A model generated the notes under the pieces. That model had not been told where the DNA came from. It saw only the letters and a list, made by a program, of their open reading frames with translations, and made no database searches. The translations under genes were made by a program, and so were the position numbers. From positions 1-36,958 of the forward strand of contig CALXCU010000137.1 in NCBI GenBank assembly GCA_944386885.1: DNA of 36,958 bases, read 5' to 3'. Source of the stretch: an uncultured Oscillospiraceae bacterium. Its GTDB lineage: Bacteria > Bacillota > Clostridia > Oscillospirales > Oscillospiraceae. Positions 30,047 to 36,958 of this stretch are shown one piece after another (position 1 is the stretch's first letter; each line of letters begins with the position of its first letter).

Positions 30047-30721
30047 ATGAAGCTCTTATTTGCAGAGGATGAGATCGCTCTGTCGGAAGCAGTGGTGGAT
30101 ATTTTGACCTATCACAATTACCAGGTGGATGTGGTGTACGACGGCGCAGATGCCTTGGCCTATGCCCGGACAGAATCTTATGACGGGATGATCCTCGATG
30201 TCATGATGCCGAAGCTGGATGGCTTTGAGGTTCTGAAACTGCTGCGCAGCGAGGGCTGCCGGATACCCATCCTGCTTCTGACAGCAAAGACGGAGGTGGA
30301 GGCGCGTATTCAGGGATTGAACCTGGGTGCGGACGACTATCTGCCCAAGCCCTTTGATATGGGGGAGCTGTTGGCCCGCGTCCGGGCGATGCTCCGGCGG
30401 AGGAAACAGTATCAGCCGGATGTGCTGACCTATGGCGGTCTTTCACTGGATCCCCAAAGCTGTGAGCTGTGCGGAAACGGGCGGTCCGTCCGGCTCTCCA
30501 AGCTGGAGTACCAGCTGATGGAGGTCCTGATGCTCAATCAAGGAATCTATCTCTCTTCGGAGGATCTGCTGATAAAAGTTTGGGGCTATGAGACAGAGGC
30601 GGAACTGGGCTCTGTCTGGGTATATATCTCCTACCTGCGAAAACATATCAAGTCACTGGGCGCCCAGGTGGAGATCCGTGCCCGGCGGGGCGTGGGATAT
30701 TCGCTGGAGCAGACGCCATGA
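30047..30721 (+). CDS. Two-component response regulator, OmpR/PhoB type
   Basis: A 224-residue DNA-binding regulator. The receiver domain has E7-D8, the phospho-acceptor D51 (MILDVMMPKLDGF), T79 and K101 (LPKPFD). The winged-helix output domain is at about 128-222 (VRLSKLEYQLMEVLMLNQG.., VWVYISYLRKHIKSLG, RRGVGYSL). The ATG before KLLFAEDE was chosen; upstream in-frame GTG and TTG codons overlap the only plausible ribosome site (GGTGATTGG). Its stop overlaps the kinase start by 4 bases. It is the likely regulator of the genes downstream in the same direction, but no binding site is evident. Confidence 0.93.
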   Translation: MKLLFAEDEIALSEAVVDILTYHNYQVDVVYDGADALAYARTESYDGMILDVMMPKLDGFEVLKLLRSEGCRIPILLLTAKTEVEARIQGLNLGADDYLPKPFDMGELLARVRAMLRRRKQYQPDVLTYGGLSLDPQSCELCGNGRSVRLSKLEYQLMEVLMLNQGIYLSSEDLLIKVWGYETEAELGSVWVYISYLRKHIKSLGAQVEIRARRGVGYSLEQTP

Positions 30722-31950
30722 CGAAAGCACTTCAACGGAGGTTTGTCGTCGCCTCCATGGCTGCCATATCAGTGCTGCTGTTGGTTCTGGTGGGAGCGAT
30801 CAATGTTGCAAATTTCTCCATATCCGCCAAACGAGTGGAGCAGGTTCTTCTTCAGCTGGTGGAAAGTGAGGGTTTGTATACGCCGCCCAATATGCAACAG
30901 GGAAATTCGCCCCATGCCCCGAACGCGCCCACCCCGGATGATATGATGGGGGCCCGGTACTTTTTTGTGCGGTTTGATGCGTATGGGGCAATTGTTCAGG
31001 CCAATGTCAGCCATATCCTGGCGGTGACCGAGGAGGCGGCGCTGCATATTGCCCAGCAGATTTACCAGAGCGGGGCGCAGTCAGGCTATACCGACAGCTT
31101 CCGGTATCAGGTGGCCCATGCGCTGGATGGGCGAAGCAGCTTGGTGATCTGCCTGGACATCTCTTCCCAGCAACGCTCTGTTGTAACGGTGCTACTGGTT
31201 TCCGCCCTGATCGGTCTGCTGTGCTGGCTGGCCATGCTGATGCTGGTGATTCTGCTCTCCAAAAAGGCCATTCGTCCCATCGCAGTCACACTGGAAAAGC
31301 AAAAACAGTTTGTCACCAATGCCGGGCATGAACTAAAAACGCCTTTGGCCATCCTTCTGGCCAATACAGACGCCCTAGAGCTGCACCAGGGAGAGACCAA
31401 ATGGAGCCGGAATATCCGGACACAGACCGTCCGGCTGAACGGTCTAATGCAGAATCTTCTGGTCCTGGCCAAAATGGACGAGGGAGGCGGCTCTCTCCCC
31501 ACCGCGGAGTTTTCCCTCTCCCTGCTGACCGGGGAGGTGTTGGATTTCTATCAGGAGGCAGCGGCGGCGAAGGGCATTGCTCTTCGGTCTGTCGTTCAGC
31601 CGGAAGTGATGCTCCGGGCCAACCGGGAGAGCATCGTTCAACTTCTCTCTGTGCTGCTGGACAACGCCGTGCAGTATACTCCGGCGGATGGAACGATCCA
31701 GGTGGTTCTGACCAAAGAAAAGAGCGGGATCGTATTTCAAGTAGAAAACTCCGTCGAAACACCGCCGGAGGGGGATTTGGAGCGGCTGTTTGACCGCTTT
31801 TACCGGGGAGACCCAGCCAGGACCCAGAAGAGCGGCGGGTATGGTATCGGGCTTTCCGCGGCGCGGGCGGTGGCAGAGGCCCATGGCGGCACCATAACTG
31901 CCCGCTACGACGGGCCGCGGGCCACAATGATGTTTACCGTAAAGCTGTAA
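30718..31950 (+). CDS. Sensor histidine kinase
   Basis: A 410-residue membrane kinase, partner of the overlapping regulator. Membrane helices lie at about 10-32 and 153-178, enclosing a ~120-residue outer sensor domain. HisKA follows with NAGHELKTPLAILLANTDAL (H204). The ATPase domain shows the N box LLDNAVQYTPADG and the G2 region GGYGIGLSAARAVAEAHGG; the F box is LFDRFYRGDP. There is no HAMP domain, and the outer domain fits no sensor I know. A hairpin terminator follows. Confidence 0.93.
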   Translation: MTKALQRRFVVASMAAISVLLLVLVGAINVANFSISAKRVEQVLLQLVESEGLYTPPNMQQGNSPHAPNAPTPDDMMGARYFFVRFDAYGAIVQANVSHILAVTEEAALHIAQQIYQSGAQSGYTDSFRYQVAHALDGRSSLVICLDISSQQRSVVTVLLVSALIGLLCWLAMLMLVILLSKKAIRPIAVTLEKQKQFVTNAGHELKTPLAILLANTDALELHQGETKWSRNIRTQTVRLNGLMQNLLVLAKMDEGGGSLPTAEFSLSLLTGEVLDFYQEAAAAKGIALRSVVQPEVMLRANRESIVQLLSVLLDNAVQYTPADGTIQVVLTKEKSGIVFQVENSVETPPEGDLERLFDRFYRGDPARTQKSGGYGIGLSAARAVAEAHGGTITARYDGPRATMMFTVKL

Positions 31951-31965
31951 TTTGGAGAACACCCA

Positions 31966-32000
31966 ACGTCCGCATGTGCTTTGACACATGCGGACGTTTT
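31966..32000 (+). terminator. Terminator after the two-component system
   Basis: A 13-bp stem (31966-31978 with 31985-31997) with a 6-base loop and TTT. The short T run may allow read-through into the polymerase gene; no clear separate promoter is seen before it. Confidence 0.75.
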
Positions 32001-32065
32001 CTAAGCCAGGATTAAGGTCGCTCCGGTAAAATCGCTGTATAGCAAGAAAAGAGAGGAGCAGATTA

Positions 32066-32737
32066 ATGGGCTTTCGGCACGAATGGAAACATGAAATTAC
32101 GGCTTCTGACTTGGCGGCTCTTCGCGCGCGGCTGCAGGTCCTGATGACCCCGGATTCCCATGGAGTGAACGGGCGATACCAGATCCGCAGCTTGTATTTT
32201 GATACGCCTGCAGACAAGGCGCTTTGGGAAAAGCGGAACGGGGTGGACCCCAGGGAAAAGTTTCGCCTCCGGTATTATGATGGTGACCTGTCCGTCATCC
32301 GGCTGGAAAAGAAGAGCCGGCGTAATGGGCTGGGCAGCAAGACGGGCGCACCGCTGGGCCCACAGGAGGCGCAGCGCATTGTGGATGGGGCCTGCAGTTG
32401 GATGGCCGGATGCGGAAGGCCGCTGGTGGAGGAGCTGTATCACAAAATGGCGGTTCAGGGACTCCGGCCCAGGACCATTGTGGACTATACCAGAGAGGCC
32501 TTTGTGTACGCCCCCGGAAATGTCCGGGTAACGCTGGATCACCACCTCCGGACCGGGCTGCAGTGTGTGGACTTCCTGAACCCGGACTGCGTGACCGTTC
32601 CCGCCGGGGACGCTACCGCCGTGCTGGAAGTAAAATGGGACACGTTCCTCCCGGGTTTGATCCGGGACGCGGTTCAGCTGGCAGGGAGAAGAACCGCCCC
32701 CTTCTCCAAATATGCAGCCTGCCGGCTCTACGGATGA
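32066..32737 (+). CDS. VTC-domain polyphosphate polymerase
   Basis: A 223-residue stand-alone VTC domain. In yeast Vtc4 this tunnel-shaped domain makes polyphosphate from ATP. Conserved parts are the opening RHEWKHEI, SLYFDTP with KRNG, the basic phosphate-binding strands REKFRLRYYDG and IRLEKKSR, DYTREAFVY, TLDHHLRTG, the metal-site glutamate in AVLEVKWD, and FSKYAACR at the end. No transmembrane part is present, so it probably works with the membrane protein that follows 30 bases later. The start has GAGGAG 9 bases upstream. VTC-DUF4956-CotH clusters recur in Firmicutes; the product and role there are not settled. Confidence 0.88.
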   Translation: MGFRHEWKHEITASDLAALRARLQVLMTPDSHGVNGRYQIRSLYFDTPADKALWEKRNGVDPREKFRLRYYDGDLSVIRLEKKSRRNGLGSKTGAPLGPQEAQRIVDGACSWMAGCGRPLVEELYHKMAVQGLRPRTIVDYTREAFVYAPGNVRVTLDHHLRTGLQCVDFLNPDCVTVPAGDATAVLEVKWDTFLPGLIRDAVQLAGRRTAPFSKYAACRLYG

Positions 32738-32767
32738 CACGGCAGATTCGGAAAGGATGGGCACTTT

Positions 32768-33439
32768 ATGACATTTGACGATATTTTTACTTCCAGCTTT
32801 CTGGATAATATTTCCAGTGTGACGCTTCTGGACATGGGGCTGGCACTGCTGCTGGCCTTCGGGCTGGGGCTGTTTATCTTTCTGGTCTATCAAAAGACCT
32901 TTTCCGGCGTCATGTACTCCTCCAGCTTTGGGGTGGCCCTGATCGCCATTGCCATGATCACTACGGTGGTGATCATGGCGGTGACCAGCAATGTGGTGCT
33001 CTCCCTCGGTATGGTGGGCGCCCTGTCCATCGTCCGCTTCCGGACGGTGATCAAGGAGCCGCTGGACATTGTGTTCCTCTTCTGGTCCATCGCGGTGGGG
33101 ATCGTCTTGGCCGCCGGCATGATCCCCCTGGCCGTGATCGGCAGCGTGTTTATCGGTCTGGTGCTGCTGGTCTTTGTCAACCGGAAGTCCCATCGGAACC
33201 CGTACATTGTAGTCCTGCGGTGCAGCAGCGCCGAGAGTGAGCGGATGGCCTGGGCCTTCCTGGAGCATCAGGTGCGGCGCTGTGTGGTGAAAAGCAAGAC
33301 AGTCCGTCTGGGCGAGGTGGAGCTGACCGCAGAAATCCGGCTGCGGGACAAGGATACCGAGTTCATCAATCAGCTCTCCCAAATGGACGGAGTGGACAGT
33401 GCGGTCCTGGTCAGCTACAACGGCGACTATATGGGGTGA
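32768..33439 (+). CDS. DUF4956 domain membrane protein
   Basis: A 223-residue integral membrane protein with about four helices (roughly 22-42, 50-75, 95-115 and 118-137), followed by a ~80-residue cytoplasmic domain with a ferredoxin-like strand pattern (YIVVLRCSSAE.., VELTAEIRLRDKDTEFINQLSQMDGVDSAVLVSY). The signature of the family is SLGMVGALSIVRFRT between helices 2 and 3. Function unknown; it is often encoded beside VTC polymerases and CotH kinases and could export or anchor the polymer (inference). It starts 30 bases after the polymerase gene and ends 13 bases before cotH. Confidence 0.88.
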   Translation: MTFDDIFTSSFLDNISSVTLLDMGLALLLAFGLGLFIFLVYQKTFSGVMYSSSFGVALIAIAMITTVVIMAVTSNVVLSLGMVGALSIVRFRTVIKEPLDIVFLFWSIAVGIVLAAGMIPLAVIGSVFIGLVLLVFVNRKSHRNPYIVVLRCSSAESERMAWAFLEHQVRRCVVKSKTVRLGEVELTAEIRLRDKDTEFINQLSQMDGVDSAVLVSYNGDYMG

Positions 33440-33452
33440 GGAGGACGATCCT

Positions 33453-35507
33453 GTGTCGACAAGCAAGCATATTGACGTGATCTGTCTGGTGGGAGCCTGC
33501 CTGACCCTGCTTCTGAGCATGGCCTTTGTGTGTGGAGACGCTCTGGGAATTCAGGCGGCAAGTGTGGAAATGGGGTATGAGTCCCGGCTGTTTGACACCT
33601 CCCAGGTCCACACCATTGACATTCTCATGGAGAACTGGAACGGATTTTTAGAGACCTGCGAGGATAAGGAGTACGCCCTGTGCACTCTGGTTATTGACGG
33701 CGAGACCTATGGAAGCGCGGCGATCCGGGCGAAGGGAAACAACTCGCTCTCCTCTGTTTCCGCCTACGGAAATAACCGGTACAGCTTCAAAGTGGAATTC
33801 GACCACTACGACAGTTCCAAGACCTATTACGGCCTGGATAAGCTGAACCTCAACAATTTGATTCAGGACAACACCATGATGAAGGATTACCTGGTGTACC
33901 AGATGATGGTGGACTTCGGTGTTGCCGCGCCCCTGTGCAGCTATGTCTATCTGACGGTCAACGGGGAGGACTGGGGATTGTATCTGGCGGTAGAGGGGGT
34001 GGAAGAGTCCTTCCTACAGCGCAACTACGGCAGCAGCTACGGGGAGCTCTACAAGCCAGACAGTCTGAACGGCGGAGGCGGAGGCCAGGCAAGCAGCAAC
34101 GATGTCAAGCTTCAGTATATTGACGATGACCCGGACAGCTACTCCAACATTTTCAACAACGCCAAGACCGACGTGAGTCAGGCGGATCAGGAGCGGCTCA
34201 TTGCTTCCCTCAAACAGCTCAGTCAGGGGACGGACCTGGAGGAGATCCTGGACACAGACACCGTGCTGCGCTATTTTGTGGTCCACAACTTCGTGTGTAA
34301 TTTTGACAGCTACACCGGCTCCATGGTCCACAACTACTACCTCTATGAGGAGGACGGCGTGCTGTCTATGATCCCCTGGGACTACAATCTGGCGTTTGGC
34401 GGCTTTCAGGAACAGACAAGCGCCACAGAGCTGGTGAATTTCCCCATTGACACGCCGGTATCCAGCGGCGATTTGGAGTCCCGTCCTATGGTTTCATGGA
34501 TTTTCCAGGATGAGATTTATACCTACCTGTATCATCAATATTTCAGCCAATTTCTCACTGACTTCTTCGACAGCGGGGTCCTGGAGGAGAGGATCGACGC
34601 CACAGCCGCACTGCTCGACCCCTATGTGCAGCAGGACCCCACCAAATTCTGCACCTATGAGGAGTTTCAGACGGCGGCAAAAACGCTGAAGGAATTCTGC
34701 AACCTCCGGGCCCAGAGCGTCTCCGGACAGCTGGCAGGTACCATCCCCGCCACCAGCGACGGACAGGCCGCAGATTCTTCCACCCTAATAGATGCCACCG
34801 GGCTGGAGTTGTCTGACCTGGGATCTTCCAGCGGTGGTGCGTCTGAAAATCCTGGCCGGGGCGGAGATTTTGCCCGTGGGGGCCATGGCGGACCACAGGA
34901 GCGCAGGGAACGCGGAGGTGAAACCAGTTCCGCCCCCGGAAATCTGACTGCTCCCACATCGATATCCGGCGGAGGCACAATAACCGCCTCCCTTCTGGCA
35001 GAAAACAATGTGCCTGTTCCGAACATGCCGGGAACCGGGGCACAGACGGCTATGGAGCCCCCGGCGGAAGCGCAGGGCTCCACTTCTGCGGGCCCTCCGA
35101 CGCAGGCACAAGGGGGGGCGGAGGGAGTGGAATCAGAGGAACCAGCGCCGGAAGAGGTCCCAACTTCCGAGGTGGAAAACGAAGGCGATGACTTCACCCA
35201 GGAAGGCGTTACCCCAACGCCGGAAGGCAGTACTCAAGCACAGCAGGCTGAGGAGCCCGCGCAGGAGAACAGCAATGTCACGGAGGGGACACAGGGACAG
35301 ATGACCAATCCATTTGGTGGTACGGACAACTGGAACCAGGATGGACAGAGTCAGCTGACGGAGTCCGAAGGGACACAGCCAGGAAGTAATCCAGAAGAAG
35401 AGACCGCCGTTCAGGCGGAACGGGAAACCGCGGTTCTTTTGGCAGCATCCCTGGCCTGCCTGCTGATCGGGCTGATTGCAATATTTTTATACCCGCGGAA
35501 GCACTGA
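33453..35507 (+). CDS. CotH-family protein kinase, membrane-anchored, with long low-complexity tail
   Basis: A 684-residue surface protein. After an N-terminal helix (about 8-27) the CotH kinase-like domain spans about 50-430. It shows RAKGNNSLS, KVEFDHYDSSKTYYGLDKLNLNN, the catalytic-type aspartates D285 (CNFDSYTGSMVHNYYLY) and D310 (MIPWDYNLAFGG), 25 residues apart. In B. subtilis CotH phosphorylates spore-coat proteins on Ser. Residues about 440-655 are rich in Ser, Gly, Pro, Gln and Glu, and a final helix (about 657-679) ends in a basic YPRKH tail, so the C-terminus is also membrane-anchored; there is no LPxTG motif. The start is GTG, with GGAGG 8 bases upstream. The kinase target is unknown. 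Confidence 0.9.
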   Translation: MSTSKHIDVICLVGACLTLLLSMAFVCGDALGIQAASVEMGYESRLFDTSQVHTIDILMENWNGFLETCEDKEYALCTLVIDGETYGSAAIRAKGNNSLSSVSAYGNNRYSFKVEFDHYDSSKTYYGLDKLNLNNLIQDNTMMKDYLVYQMMVDFGVAAPLCSYVYLTVNGEDWGLYLAVEGVEESFLQRNYGSSYGELYKPDSLNGGGGGQASSNDVKLQYIDDDPDSYSNIFNNAKTDVSQADQERLIASLKQLSQGTDLEEILDTDTVLRYFVVHNFVCNFDSYTGSMVHNYYLYEEDGVLSMIPWDYNLAFGGFQEQTSATELVNFPIDTPVSSGDLESRPMVSWIFQDEIYTYLYHQYFSQFLTDFFDSGVLEERIDATAALLDPYVQQDPTKFCTYEEFQTAAKTLKEFCNLRAQSVSGQLAGTIPATSDGQAADSSTLIDATGLELSDLGSSSGGASENPGRGGDFARGGHGGPQERRERGGETSSAPGNLTAPTSISGGGTITASLLAENNVPVPNMPGTGAQTAMEPPAEAQGSTSAGPPTQAQGGAEGVESEEPAPEEVPTSEVENEGDDFTQEGVTPTPEGSTQAQQAEEPAQENSNVTEGTQGQMTNPFGGTDNWNQDGQSQLTESEGTQPGSNPEEETAVQAERETAVLLAASLACLLIGLIAIFLYPRKH

Positions 35508-35555
35508 TTATCTTCCGACAGCTCGATATGACGATGACGATAAGGAGATTCTATT

Positions 35556-36958
35556 ATGAGGACCAAATTTGCGGCAGTCTTGACCTTCCTTTCTCTTTTG
35601 ATCCCGCCCCTCTCTCCTACAATCACCACCGCCTCCGCTGCTGAGGCGGTGGTGATCAGTACGGATGGGCTGGAGCTAATCCAAGAATTGGAGGGCTTTT
35701 CTTCAGAAACGTACCAGAACGGCGGACAGTGGTACATAGGTTATGGAACCGGCTGTGAAGAGGCGGATTATCCGGATGGTATCACCCGGGATGAAGCGGA
35801 GGAACTCTTGCTTGAGACGCTGAGCGATATGGGCAATACGTTGTCCGCATGGCTGGAAGAGTACGAAGTCACACCGACCCAGGCACAGTTTGATGCCCTA
35901 TTGAGTTTTACCTACAACCTGGGCGAGGGATGGATGACGGAGGATTGCAGCCTTGTGGATCTGCTGACCGGCGGTTCAGATAACTGGACGGATATCGACC
36001 TGGTTCATGCATTCGGGGCATGGTGTCATGAGGGGGGAGTCGTGAATTCCGTCCTTGTGCAACGCCGGCTTCGGGAGGCCTGTCTGTTCCTCTATGAAGA
36101 CTATACCGGGGAATCCACCGAAGCCTTTGTTTCCGTGACGCTGGATGCCGGAAATGGCACAGTGGAACAGGATATCGTCTTTTATGAGCGGGGAGCAACC
36201 CTCGGGGTGTTGCCAATTGCGGAGCGCACTGGCTATGAGCTGACCGGCTGGCAGACAAAGGATGGCCGGCTTTTGGCGGAGGAGGATGTTGTTCAGGATG
36301 ATCTGGTGGTATCCGCGCTTTGGGAGACCTCTGAGACTGCAGCTCCCCTGTTTTCCGATGTCTCTGAAGAGGATTGGTTTTATTCCTATGTACAGGAACT
36401 GAGTCAGGCGGGGGTGGTCGCCGGGTATCCGGATGGCACCTTTGGCCCTTATGACCCTGTGACGTTGGGCGCAGCTCTTGTGCTGGTCCTCCGCAGCGCG
36501 GGCTATGAAGATCAGGAGATGACCGGCAGCCACTGGGCCAGCGGTTATCTGGAGCTGGCGATTTCCCTGGGGCTTCTGGAAGACGTCGGGGAGGAGGACT
36601 TGGATGACTCCGCCAGCCGTCTGCTGATTGCGCAGATGGTCGCTAAAACATGGAACCTCTCTGCGTCCCAGGCGTCCTCTCCTTTCTCCGATACAACAGA
36701 TGGATCTGTGACAGCACTCTATGAGGCTGGGATTGTACAGGGAAGTTATAGCGCTGATGGTTCTCTGATTTATCAGCCGGACAGCGCCATCAGCCGTGCG
36801 GAGATAACCGTCATTCTTTCACACATGCTGGAGTGGCAGGAAGCCGCCAGTTCGGAGGAGAACGAGGCAGAACAGATAGAGCAGGAAGAGCCGGAGCAGA
36901 TTGCCTATGGCTCCTATCTGGTGGATGTTCTGGAGGATGTGCCGGTCAATTCCTATGA
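35556..36958 (+). CDS. SLH-anchored GH24 (phage-type) lysozyme, 3' end outside window
   Basis: An open frame to the last base (467 residues in view). A signal peptide (1-29, MRTKFAAVLTFLSLLIPPLS) is followed by a GH24 lysozyme domain (about 33-170), with the catalytic glutamate E46 in LIQELEGFSSETY, YIGYGTG where most relatives have YGH, and TPTQAQFDALLSFTYNLG. A beta domain of Listeria-Bacteroides repeat type follows (about 180-240, VSVTLDAGNGTVEQ.., ..GYELTGWQT). SLH repeats come next (FSDVSEEDWFYSYVQELSQAGVVAGYPDGTFGP.., FSDTTDGSVTALYEAGIVQG). A Glu-rich stretch ends the visible part. It begins 48 bases after cotH with AAGGAG, so it is likely co-transcribed. It should cleave peptidoglycan at the cell surface. 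Confidence 0.88.
   Translation, partial: MRTKFAAVLTFLSLLIPPLSPTITTASAAEAVVISTDGLELIQELEGFSSETYQNGGQWYIGYGTGCEEADYPDGITRDEAEELLLETLSDMGNTLSAWLEEYEVTPTQAQFDALLSFTYNLGEGWMTEDCSLVDLLTGGSDNWTDIDLVHAFGAWCHEGGVVNSVLVQRRLREACLFLYEDYTGESTEAFVSVTLDAGNGTVEQDIVFYERGATLGVLPIAERTGYELTGWQTKDGRLLAEEDVVQDDLVVSALWETSETAAPLFSDVSEEDWFYSYVQELSQAGVVAGYPDGTFGPYDPVTLGAALVLVLRSAGYEDQEMTGSHWASGYLELAISLGLLEDVGEEDLDDSASRLLIAQMVAKTWNLSASQASSPFSDTTDGSVTALYEAGIVQGSYSADGSLIYQPDSAISRAEITVILSHMLEWQEAASSEENEAEQIEQEEPEQIAYGSYLVDVLEDVPVNSY

Noticed and set aside
35976..36533. Minus-strand frames near the right end (also 35908-36258)
   Set aside because: They lie opposite the lysozyme-SLH gene, whose continuous frame, signal peptide and domains are clear.
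1..36958. CRISPR arrays, complete insertion sequences, prophage structural genes, rRNA operons
   Set aside because: I looked for regular spaced repeats, full transposases and rRNA signatures and saw none.

Overview
The window reads as chromosome from an endospore-forming, GC-rich Gram-positive anaerobe of the Clostridia, most likely Oscillospiraceae (the Flavonifractor, Pseudoflavonifractor or Intestinimonas type). The pointers are an alpha/beta small acid-soluble spore protein behind a sigma-G-like promoter, an [FeFe]-hydrogenase-like protein, a selenocysteine locus, several SLH-domain surface proteins and a CotH-type kinase. This placement is inference from gene content; no 16S or similar marker is present.

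Left part (1-10.6 kb): the end of a DEAD-box RNA helicase; a three-gene operon of a DRTGG-domain protein, an anti-sigma-like ATPase and an [FeFe]-hydrogenase-like protein, which looks sensory rather than catalytic; a zinc-ribbon membrane protein with a repeat-rich outer domain; an orphan hybrid histidine kinase; then selA-selB followed by the selenocysteine tRNA gene (selC) with its own promoter. selD and a recognisable selenoprotein are not in view. Between selC and the next gene lies a non-coding stretch with four DnaA-box-like motifs, three of them at an exact 21-bp period.

Middle part (10.6-27.1 kb): a secreted 5'-nucleotidase with SLH domains (minus); a guanine deaminase (plus) preceded by a purine-riboswitch-like three-way junction with an altered J3/1; phosphoglucomutase, RlmH, a YycJ-type metallo-beta-lactamase-fold protein and MurA (all minus); the spore protein SASP and an SLH protein (plus); a complete branched-chain amino acid ABC transporter operon livJHMGF (minus); a FabG-like reductase (minus); and tRNA-Val(GAC).

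Right part (27.1-37 kb): immediately beyond tRNA-Val the sequence changes character. It holds a degraded alpha/beta hydrolase joined to what looks like the N-terminal remnant of an integrase, then a ferredoxin-domain aldo/keto reductase diverging from a MerR regulator (the reductase promoter has the 19-bp spacer typical of MerR targets), an OmpR-type two-component system, and a cluster of VTC-type polyphosphate polymerase, DUF4956 membrane protein, CotH kinase and an SLH-anchored GH24 lysozyme that runs off the right end. The last six genes look co-directional and may form one envelope-modification module, making this the least ordinary part of the window.
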